Shown piece by piece: positions 22,801-34,800 of a stretch of 64,000 nucleotides of DNA; position 1 is the stretch's first letter, and every line of letters begins with the position of its first letter. The position numbers were made by a program, and so were the translations under genes. This DNA is from Marthasterias glacialis (taxonomy: Eukaryota; Echinodermata; Asteroidea; Forcipulatida; Asteriidae). Under the pieces are notes generated by a model that did not search any database, was not told the origin of the DNA, and worked only from the letters and a program-made list of their open reading frames with translations. The stretch covers positions 7,847,531 to 7,911,530 of the forward strand of contig OU452234.1 in assembly GCA_911728455.2 (NCBI GenBank), read 5' to 3'.

Positions 22801-25800
22801 CATTGTTGATCGACATAATTACTTTTTAATGTGTGGAGGAAAATTCAGATTAAATCCCTTGCTGTTTTACAGAATAAGTATCTTTGGCGATCATGTTCCA
22901 AGTTCGAACAGTTTGTATACATACATTTACATACATGTAGTGCAGAATGTCACTGAGAGGTGTGGTACATCGTTGGTTTAGTACGAAGCATACTGTAAAG
23001 TGTATTATAAGCAGATGTAATAAGTAATACACATGGGGGTAAACAATACATTTATCCAAAGATTTTCACTGACTTCGGTCATTGCTTGATTTGATGATAT
23101 CCATTAAAAAAGGCTTCAGAATTTGTTTAAAATAGGAAGTATAAATTTTAATTTGCCTAACACCGATGTGTGATAAGCACTGTATACTCAGTGCTTTCGA
23201 GTCCTGTGGAAAAAAAATCCACAGGCAACTCGGGTGGGATTCGAACCACGACTCCCGCAGATGTCTTAACCACTAGACCACCGAGCACGCCCGGTGACGA
23301 GAGGCCAGTTCGAATCCAGTATTATTAGCGGCAGATACTGCAACAATTAGATAGATGTTAATATTTGCATCGGGGGAATGAATATAAATTTCAATTTGCC
23401 TTACACCGATGTGTGATAAGCACTGTATAATCAGTGCTTTCGAGTCCTGTGGAAAAAAATCCACAGGCAACTCGGGTGGGATTCAAACCCACGACTCACG
23501 CATGACTAGAGCAGATGTCTTAACCACTAGACTCGAAAGCACTATATTTTGCATTTTTTTTGCTGGTGTAATTCCTGATTCCAGACCTTTGTCCTTTTCC
23601 TCCAAGACGAGGATTATGAGACATAGAGAGGCTTCCACCATTGATCATTCATTGTATTTTGGCTCAATGGAGGTAAGTCAGAGTGAACCGGGGATCCAGC
23701 CATGGTTCCAGGTTTAGTACCAATCCTATGTCATGGCTCATGGCAGAGGTTTTGCAATTCATGGTGCATGAATTTGACATTTTCTTGGTAGAGAAAACAA
23801 AGTCACGGTGCAATTAAGAAAATCTTTGTTCTCTTGGCTTTGTGACAAAGAAAAATGATTCTGGCAATTCTGAAAAAATAATCCTGTCAGGCTGGACAGG
23901 AAAAATTGAAAGAACCCAATTGTGAAGTCCACTCTTGTTATTTACTCATGGATAATTGTAAAAAAAATGAGAAGTTAATTTGGTTTAGTATCATGTTTAT
24001 ATGCCTGGAAATACAACTATTAAGCTGTAATGATCTTGTTATACTTTAGTCATAAAGATTAACCACGAATCGGGCCAAATTTGGGAGTTATTGTAGTGGA
24101 TATTTATACTCTACTTTTGGAAGACCTTTCTAGTACATATTTGAGTCATCATAACTGCCCCCAAATCACCCTAACGAGGGCAAACATTTCCCTTTTATGA
24201 AGTAGTAGCACAGGTTGAGAAAGTAAGCATCTTCAACCTTATTTACCAAAGTTGATGATCCCTTTGAGTAAACGAGTACTGATATCATTCGTTTGATAGG
24301 TGTCGGCATGCTACCTGAGAAAACTGAAAGAAGTGATCAAATCACATGGAGGCTTGTTAGCAGAAACCAGAAGAATCACTCTCAGGTATACATTATTCAT
24401 ATTTAAATTGAATCAGGAGAAATCCATGTGGATTATGGTACTATCGTTCAGCTCATGTGATACATTTTGTAATATTAGCCTCATTAAATTTTATTTATTT
24501 GAGTTACAGCACCAAAAAACTTGATCTTGTAAATTGTTTTTCGTTTTCAAATTTTTTATATTAGCTCATGTATTATGTATGTTTTACCCCAAGCATTTCT
24601 TGTTTGTAATGTCAAAGAAAGAAAATCTATAGTGTTGTATGTAGTAGACTTTGCAAGTTGTTTCTTTTTAATATCAATAGGGCAGTAAAGTTCACCTTTT
24701 TTCGGGAAATAAACAAAATGATAACAATTCTATTAACAGAAACTGTGCTCAAACAACCTGAAATATTACCTGATAAAATAACAAATGAGGCACAATAGTC
24801 TGATTTATTAAAAGTCTCTTTAAAAAAATTGGAAAACTTGATTGATGTTGCCTGATCAGTTTTTGTTCCCAGAGATTGGTATTGAGTATTCAGAATATCA
24901 GTTTGTCTGTATGAGGGAATAGGGAATGTACGTTGTGCTTACTTGTAATGAGTAGCTCTGAACTCTTCATACGCTTTAAAAAGTCAGTTGTGGAAACATT
25001 GTTCTTTATGTAAATAAAAAGTCAATTTCTGTACTACAGGTCCATTAAACAGTAGTTAGTCTATGGATGCTATTGACTTCACTAAATATTTTGATCGTAT
25101 ATCAGTCACAGTATAGATATAAAGAAACTCTGTGAACTTGGAGTTAGGTTGTACTAGGTGATTTTTTTTTTTCTTAACATTTTTAAAATGCTGGCTATTT
25201 TTATCATGTTTTTTAAAGGTTTGTTATTAATATTTATAGATTTTCATAGATTTTTTATATTTATGTAGTCAGAGATATTGGAATTGAAGGCATTCAAGGC
25301 TACAGTTTTTTTGTAAACTTTTTTAATTCCGGGCATATACCTCTGGCTTATGTTTTTTGAATGTTTGTATATTGTATGTATTTTGTATGTGTTTTATTGC
25401 GGAATAAATAAAAATAATGATAATATATGCTACACACACGACCTAAGGATTTATTCCTATTGGAATGCCATGGAAACAAGTGCCATGACTGGGTCCTAAA
25501 CTCTGACAAACATCCCACAGGGTCTCTCTTGTGTTTTGTTGTCTGCTTTCTTCAAAACGATTTTATGTAATTTGAAGTGTTACATCAAATGTAGATCAAC
25601 AAGCTCAGTTTTTTTAAAACACTTATTTGTAAGTGCATTTTAGTAACATAGTAATGCTTGACATTTAAATGCTTGATATTCTTTATTAATTTGCAGGTTG
25701 AATTGGAGACTAGCAATGAAATGACTAAAGAGACCGATCGTAAAGTATTTGTTAATCTACAGACTGGCAAGAAGTTGGGTTGTGGTATTGGAACTGGACA

Positions 25801-28800
25801 GAATAATGAGCCTGGTATATTCATCCTGACAATCAGTGACGGGTCATTGGCTCAAAAAATGGGCTTACAGGTAAGGTTCAATTTTGCTTGATGATAGTTA
25901 AATACAAATGAATGAAATATGAGTGGTTTTAACTTAAAACAAACTTGCCAAAGGGCTGCCTCCCTGGATGTGTTTTTGCAAGATGTTTAGTGAATTTACT
26001 GATTAGAATGACTGTATTTCACCAGAACGTTCTTTTTAATGAGTCTTGTATTTTTTCTGTTACTTGTACCTTGCTGGAAACGATAAACTAGTTGGCATCT
26101 CACATAAAAACATTTTCTCCCATTGACTTACATAGTACATTGTACTATGCCAAAATGTTGTTTTGGCCCAGGAGTATAAAACCATGAATTTCCTATTGGG
26201 AGAACACCCAACTCAGAAACTTTGTTGTCCATTATCAATTTCCAATAGGAACAATTTGCGGGTGCAATATCTGCTTGTCTCCCCTACCGAATGGGTTGAT
26301 GAAGTTGAACAGGTGGTAAATTATCCAATGCACAAAAATCTACCTGGAAAATATCCACAACATAAAGATTTTCGAAGTATTCAAGTATTAATGAAAATAA
26401 GTTTTTATTATCTCTGCCAGAGGGTAACTGACAGGAGGTGATTTAACCAAATTAAAGGCAGCGGCATGGGGCAGTGTTTGCTTGATTTTTGTAATGGTTT
26501 AAAAAAAAAAAAATTTAAATTATGGCTTATTTTGCTAATGTCATAATTGATTGGCAATAAATCAGTAAATAATAGACACAAAAGTCAGACTCCTGCAAAC
26601 CAATTCATTTCAGACATAAATCTGTTTTTGTTCTCCATATGGAGGACCCCATGTGAGGAACGCAACACACATGAATATTATATGAAAGTGAGGTTTTCCA
26701 TCTGATCCTGTACACTGATTGCTTACTCTGTAGGTTGGGGATCAGATTCTGGATGTCAATGGTACGAACTTCTTGAATATTAGCCACGATGCAGCAGTGA
26801 TGGAGCTTAAATCAAGTAGCCAGCTAACCATTTCTCTTCGATCTAAGAAGGTTAGCTGCTTTTTTTTCTTCTAACAATGGCCATTTGAACTAAAAACAGG
26901 ACCCTTAGATACAGCATTAGGTTCACTTATCATCAATGGATATGTTTGCAGGTTTTTTCAAAGTACAGGGACAAGGTAAAAAAGACAGGTAAGACATGTG
27001 CATGGGTACTGGTTGAAGAACTTCCGTAGTTTGCATGTTCGAATGGCCCTACAACTGCAAGACTGTCTAGTACAGGGTATGGTTCCCATCTGGATGACCG
27101 AGACGGTTTTGATAATAAAGGATGTCAAGAAAGGTAACATTGCAAGTAATTATAGACCAATCACATGCTTGCCTGTGATGTATAAACTCTTGACCAGTAT
27201 GAGTGCAGAGGACCTTTATTGTCATATGGATGAGGAGCAGAAAGGTTGTAAGAAGTGGTCCAGAGGTACGAAAGATCAACTTATCATCAATAAGGCTGTG
27301 CTGAAGGACTGCAGGAGCAGAAAGACTAACTTGGCAGTGGCGTGGATCAATTAAAAGGAAGGTGTATGACATGGATAATGGAATGTCTGGACATGGTTCG
27401 AGTGGCTGATGCTGTAAAATGTCTTTTGGGAGAGAGCATAAAGGTGTGGCGAATGAATCTGACAGCCCACAACGATAGTCTGGGCAAGGTATGCATAAGA
27501 AGAGGTATTTTTCAGGGTGAGCTATTTGTTCTGGTATTGATGCCCCTGTTGGTGGTTCTGAGGAAGGTGAGTGCTGGTTTGTAATGAAGAAGGATAAATT
27601 TGATATGTCCTCTTCCGATATTTCTCCACCAGTTAAAAGACGTATTTTTATAACCCTGTTCCCATTAGATGTTCACTTTGAGTACATGCAGATTGTGAAT
27701 ATAGTCATTGTTAGGTCCCCATTCCCTGTCCTTTGTGTTTGAGTTTATCCTCTTGTTATCGTCGCTCATTGTGAGGGGCAGCATGCTTCCAAGCAACACT
27801 AATTTAGTTTACTTTTGTTGTCCCTGACCAGCATGATTTGTGGTTGTTTTTTATTCATCTTTTGGCTGTTCTTCCCCCTTTCTTGGTTTGTTCCCTTCCT
27901 GTATGCTCTGCCCTCAGTCACCGCCTTTTTTTCAATTATTTATATCCTTTTCCTTTAAAATGTTGTTACATGTATTTATTTATCTACTTTTTTTTGTACT
28001 TATTTTTCTGTTTGGATGACTTTTTCTTTCATGTTTTTATGTTCTTGTTTCGTTTGTACTTTTTGTTTGATTTATCTTTGTCAAATAAAGATTAATACTG
28101 ATAACAATAGTAATAATGTAAGATCAACCATCTGCTTTTTCATGGATGATTGGAAGTTGTTTGCAAAGAATGAGGTTGAGATTGATCCTTTGGTGCAGAC
28201 TGTCAGGATTTTCAGTGATGACATCGGGATTCAGTTTGGTCTGAAGAAATGTGCTTCAATGACAATGAAGAGAAGAAAGAGGGTACATTCTGATGGCCAG
28301 ATACGCTGCCAAATTCCGCTTTGAGTGAGCAGGAAAGTCATCAGTATCTTGGTATACTGACTTCAACATTCAGACTGACTGATCATGTTATAGAACATAG
28401 ACGTCTGGATGTTGTTGTCTTCGATACGACGAAGAAGATGTGCCATCTCATTGACAAAGCTGCGCCGGGTGATATAAGAGTAGCTTCAAAGGAGATGGAA
28501 AAGATCCAGAAGTACCAAGAATTGGCCAGGAATTTCATGAGACTTGGCAGGTGAAAGTGAAAGTATTCTGAAGGCACTGGAGAAGCATCTAGATCAAATA
28601 GGCACAACTGTGAGGGTAGATCTTCTACAGAAGATGGCACTTTTGGGAACAGCAAGGATCCTGCGAAAGACCCTTGACATCTAAGGCTTCAGATCGTAGT
28701 CTAACTTGAGGATGTACTGGCACAAAGAAAAATGTGATCTTTCTTTTGCATGCTGTGATATGATGAAATAATGATAATAACTAGTCATAAAATTTTTGTA

Positions 28801-31800
28801 ACATCGTAAAAAAAGTAGGTGGTGGATAAAAAAAATGAGATGATTGTAAACAACACATTTTAACGTTTGTTAACACAAACAGTTTCCGTCAAATTGGCTG
28901 TCTATATGGGCTTGCAACCCTGATTTCAATAACAATTTTTTAAACCCTTGTACCAGAGGGCACTGTTAAAAATGAGGACGTCTTGCACCTTTAGTTTATT
29001 TGAAGGAGTCAAGGTTTATACATTATTTCATAAACAAAAACCCTAAAGAAATTCTCCTTCAAAATGGCTATCAGACCAAAAATACATCCTGAGAATCAAT
29101 TTCCCCTGAACTTCTGGTTTGAACTGGAATGTTGGAGTCATGTCAATCAACAATGTTTTTCAAGACCTCTCCAATGATGTATCCCATTGTTAACTTCAAG
29201 AATTATGTTTGGAACTATTAAAATTTGAATTAAATTTAAAAATTAACTGTAAGTTTCCCGGGTTGTTTAAATTTGTTGATGAATGTTGCATTGTCTCGCA
29301 GAGAAGATTTTGAAAAAATGAAACAATACAGGGTAACATATTGGTCGTTTCAGGACACTGTAACTTGTGCTTTTCCAATCGCACAAAAAGCAACACCTTT
29401 ATACCTTAACTTCCATTTGAAAAGGTCTATGATTTTCTTCAAATTTTACAATTAAATTTATGATCGTGTAAAGATGACAAATGCTCAAAAGAATGATCGG
29501 AGTTTAGTCAAGCTGTGGGACTTGGCAAAAGTAGGAAAAAGTAAGATAACAGGGAAGTCAAATGAGAGTCGATACAGAGTAAAAGATGGACTGTTATACA
29601 GAAAGTTCAGTTCTGATGGGATATACAGTAGGTAGTGGTAAAAGTATCACCCAGTTAGTTGTAAAAAAGAAATTTCCAACAAATATACTAGAATTAGCTC
29701 ATGAGTCATCCATGGCAGGCAGTAGGAGACTAAAGAAAACACTAGACCAGCTACAGGCTCATTTCTAATGGCCAAGTGTAAATGGTGACAGACAAAAACG
29801 TTGTGCGATATATGACAACGTACAGTAATTAAGGGCAGTGTTAGTGGTGTGTCATTGGGTGAAATGCCATTAATGGATACTCCCTTTAGATGAGTTGCAG
29901 TTGATTTCAGGGGTCCTTTTGACCTAATAATAGACCGATTGCGCGACCAGCGACACGTGACCCCTTTTGGGTATAAAATGTAAACACACACGAAGTCCTC
30001 CATAGGAAAGGGTGGTACGGTACACGATGATTAATGTATTTAGCTTATTCGATCGAGGCTTTTTTTGCTCGAAATCTGTAAAAGATATTCCAGAGTTTGT
30101 ACCAGAGACATTCAAGTGGCTGAATCAAGCCAGTAAGGACAGTTCCAACAAATCTTGAAAATTGTAAAAGTACCATATAAATGTGCACGATGTGTACAGC
30201 GCGCGACGGAACGTTAGGCCAGACGACCGCGATCACCACACACTTTTCAACACAAAAGTTTCAAAGTTTTGAAGCTGAAATCCTCCAAGGAAATTGCTTT
30301 CCAAAACTGTGTGATTCCTTTGCCTATTTGAAATTCTGCAAGGCTAGGTATTAATGCCCACTTTTCCAACGATTTTTACCCTTTTTTAAAAGTGATTTAG
30401 GCCAACATTCCAAACAAAATAACACACGGGTGGCTACATAATAGTCGTCCGACGCCGGTAGTGCATGGCTAAAAAAAAACCTCTTTTTAGTAGAATCCTG
30501 TTAAATTATGAAAGAGAGATGTAATTTAAATTAATGCCACAACATACCACTTTAAATAAAGGGGCTGATTAACTAATTCATCGCTTAACGAAAGTAAAAT
30601 CGACTGTTTTCGTACTCACTCTGTGTCACGGCCTATGCTTTTACACGTATTTTTTCATCAGCTGTATGGAGTCATACCCGATAGGGGTCACGTGACAGCA
30701 TGTAAACATTGTCGCGCAATCGGTCTATTGAACGTGGTATTGGTGGATTATGCCACTAGATATTCAGAGGCAGTGGCTCTTCCCCATATAGAAACTGAGC
30801 TTGTTGCAGATGCGTTAGTTGAAATATTTTTATGCATTTTCATTTAGTTTGGAAAAGTTTGGCTGAAAAAGACATCATCTGACGTGAAGTTGCTCTATAC
30901 ATAAACGAAATGGTTGTTTATCATTTGTTGCTTTTCAGGTTCTGGATTGTGCCACACTTCCATTAGAAAAATCAAAGTACTTGTTGGCAGGGTGAGTACT
31001 TTATTAAACCTTGAATTAATAAATATTAACAATTAAAAACGGTTCACATAAGAAAAGCCAGCATCATTTAATTGTGAATAATGTAGAAGGATAATCATGC
31101 AGCTATTTTTTAACTTGAAAACAGCGATTGGATGGGGAAGGTGATTCGGCGCAGATTTTGAGCTACAGGTGTGCAACTGAAAGCACCTGTCCTGTACCTG
31201 TGTTCAGCCAGTTTATATGCCATGTGTTTCTGATGCCATGGCTTTTTTGTAATGAACCCAGCAAGTTGAAACAGGGACAACTGTTGCTCCGGACGTTATG
31301 TTTATTTGATTACATGTGATTGCCTCATAGATGGGGTTTTCCCAACACTTTCTTATCAAATGGTAACTATTTTCATCTTCGTAAAAGGTCTTATTTCGGT
31401 AAGCTGCTTCATAATACAAGACAAATAGATCATTTTGAAGCTCAAAATGAGCTATCTAAAAAGCACTCTTATTGTAGCAATTGTCTATTCATTATTTGTT
31501 ATTACATGAAATATGAAAAACCCAGAGAATTATGAAGGTAGAATTTGTGCACCTCTTTTCGTGCATTGTACTATTGACATGAATTATGAAACATGATCAA
31601 TTATATATCATAAGAGACTTTCCTACTCCTTCCAACAATATATAATTTGTTGAGGTTTCTGTTCAGCTGTAAATACACATTTATGACCAATATGTACACA
31701 AAGCAGCTCAAGAATATTAACCTTCCATTTTGGTCATCTCACTAGGCTATTTAAATGTCACCAAATGACTATTGAACATTTTGTGTTTGGGACAGAGCTG

Positions 31801-34800
31801 ATGTATCACCAATTCCAAAACAATCACCTGAGACGGGTGAAAATCAATCATCGTGGGAAGTAAATGCATCCAGAGACAAAGCACCAGCCCAATCTTCAGA
31901 GGATCAGACAGACAGCATAGGCAAAGAAAGTCTGAGTAGCAACTGGTCATTCAAATCTAACAGCAAACCGGTAATATTATCTCAATTTATCATTTAAATT
32001 TATCGTATTTTTGTATTTGCTTATTCATAAATAACTGGAGTAGCTGCTGGCAAACTGGGGGTCATTGCTCAGCCTTGGAACTCAATGTGATGCAAATTTA
32101 TTAGTCAAGTATGGCACATTTAGAAAATGGCCTGGCAAGATTGTTAAGTAATGAGAATGATTTTTCTTGCATCTCTTCAATGGGAATGATTCCCAATCTT
32201 GTTCATCTAGCTTACCACTAGTTCTGTTCGATGGCTATGAAATGTTTTGTTTTTGTTTGTGTTGACATGCAAGTACAAGTACATGTAGGTGGAGAAACAG
32301 TCATGATCACCATTATGTGAAAACAAAACACTTAGCTTGAAGATTACACATTACAAATTTTGCAGCAATTCACTCAGAAGAGTTACTATATAAAACTTTA
32401 AAGATAACTCTGCAGATTGATAGTTTTTTGTGCTATTTAAGTAATGACTGACAATCCATGAGACCAGTAACAGTCAGAATCTTTGGTCTTTATTGGAAAT
32501 TCAAGTGCATTTATTGGTTTTTGAAACTTTCTCTAGGTGATTCAATGCCATTTACTATGTAATGTAATTGAAATTTTTCTTCAGGAGAAATACAGAGATG
32601 TTAGTGTTAAGACAAAGACAGGAGACCATAGCAAAGGTTTAGCCGTGCAGAGTGGAAGTTATCATCAGCAAGCTGACAGCAGAAAGAACCCTCCACCAGG
32701 ACCTTGGTGGAGCAAAGATCCTTACACTCTGGTATTACCTTCTGCTAACAACATCTAAAGCATTGCCTAGGATACCATAAAACAGTGGCAAGTCCCTTAT
32801 GCTAAGGGCTTATTTTTCGTGCAATTTGAAACACACACCACACACCCACTCATGTTTGTTGACGCAGTAAATCAAGGACTTCTCAGACTATAATTTTGAT
32901 TTGTTTTTTTATAATGATTTTTTAGAGGCATCTCCATTGGATTTGTAAGTGAAAGGGAAACGAGGATGTCAAAACACATAGATCCCTTTTGTTATTGGAT
33001 ACAATGGGTAGCTAGATACGCTTAGTTTTGTCTAACATTCATGTGACGCAACATTTATGGTTAAGTGATTATTACACTAAATAAAGAAGTCAAATGCCTT
33101 GATCCAGGACCAGAACCAGCTGTTTGACACTCTGCTATATGATGTGAATAACAATAGTCAACATTGTACATGCTGTAAATTACTACAACGATTACAATTA
33201 GTTAGCTGCAGTATAGCAAACTACATATGTTTACTTTACCTTATTTTTCCCTTTACTTTACAAATTTAAATTTGCAACTTTCATTTATACGTAAAACCTA
33301 TGTTAGCTATCATCCATTCGGTTAGTTTGACATAAGAAAGAATTTCCTTTTCTCAAAAATAGTGTCATGCTTGCCTTTCCATTTTAAAGATGTTAAACTT
33401 TCTGAAATTGGATTTTGTGTCATAAATAAATTTAAAGTATATAAAACAAGGCTTTGTGGTTTTATTTGCAGTTTAGCCCCAGAGTGATTGATGGACGTAC
33501 GCTTTGTAAGGTTGAGATTATAAAGGACAGACCATTGCAGATGCTTATTGAAGGAGGCATTGGTTCACCTCTTGGTGGCAGAATTGTTGTCTCAGAAATC
33601 TATGCAGATGGAGCAGCTGAGCAGAGTGGCAAGTCATTTTTGACTTCTTTGATTTAGTACTTTTAGCCTGATGACACAGTATAATAACCATTTTTGTATG
33701 TTTTTACTTTTCACCAAGCATTAAACCACAAGGGAAATTGACTGGTTCAATTTTAACTCATTTTTGGGGGTAAACGAAGAAAAATTTACTAAATGTCGGG
33801 ATTCTTCTATTTTTTCCTGTCCCCCTGGCAGGATTATTTTGTCGAAATTACCAGAATAATTTTTCTTTGAGAGTACCGCTGGCACATAGAAACCCTGACT
33901 TGATAAAGCCAAGAGATCTCTTTATTGCACCATGAGTTTCGTTTTCTCTATGGAGAAAATGTCAAATTCATGCACTGTGAAGTGCAAAACCTCAGCCGTA
34001 ACCTACGGCATAGGATTGGTACTAAACCAGGAACCTGGGCTGGGTTCCCGGTTCACTTTGACTTACCTCCATTGAGCCAAAATACAATGAATAATCAATG
34101 GTAGAATCCTCTTGATGTTTTATAATCCTCAAAGGTCTTGAATTGGAGATTACACAAAAACCACTGCTCAGTAGCCAGAAAGTGGTGAAATATTCAAGAC
34201 CATGTTTTCTCTTTGTGTTGGTGAAACCATGGAGGTAGAAATTAAATTTAATTTCTACCTCCATGGTGAAACATAGCGTTAGATGGCGTGTGCAAGCTGT
34301 TTGTATGTGTCAGCAATGGAATGTCCAGGCAACTTTTGTTGTAGTAATCCAATTGTACACAATAGCTGATTTAACATTGCCTGTTTTAAATACTTACGGC
34401 CCGCAAATATTCTGCCCGCTCAGAAAATATTTGGGTTGATACAAAGCATCCGGCACCTACTGGTTAATAATCTGTAATTTTTTGCTCTCAATGTGTTGAT
34501 TCTTTTTGCCGCATTTTTTTCCTGCGAGGCCTCACATTCAGGTGGGTCTACAATATTTGATTTGTACACTGGTAACTAAGGTACTGGAGCAGGGAGAAGG
34601 TGTATTTAAGTTCTACTTAAAGAAGTTAATTTGATCACAGGTTGGTTGAACTATAGATTAATGCTGTTGAGAATCAGATTTACGTTGTTGAGAATCAAAC
34701 AGAATTGCATTGTTCATGGGCATAAAAGTCTCAACAACTGTCTCTGGACTGAGGTTGTACCAATTGGCTTGAACACCATGTTTCTTACACAGATCCCAGT

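Noticed and set aside
23583-23672. Possible harmonin exon (PLSFSSKTRIMRHREAST...)
   Set aside because: It has splice-like edges, but its phase fits neither exon 5 nor exon 7, the sequence is a repeat present elsewhere, and exon 5 to exon 6 joins perfectly without it.
26952-26975. 24 nt in-phase microexon VFSKYRDK
   Set aside because: Flanking AG and GT fit phase 0, but such a short match is expected by chance and nothing in the family supports it.
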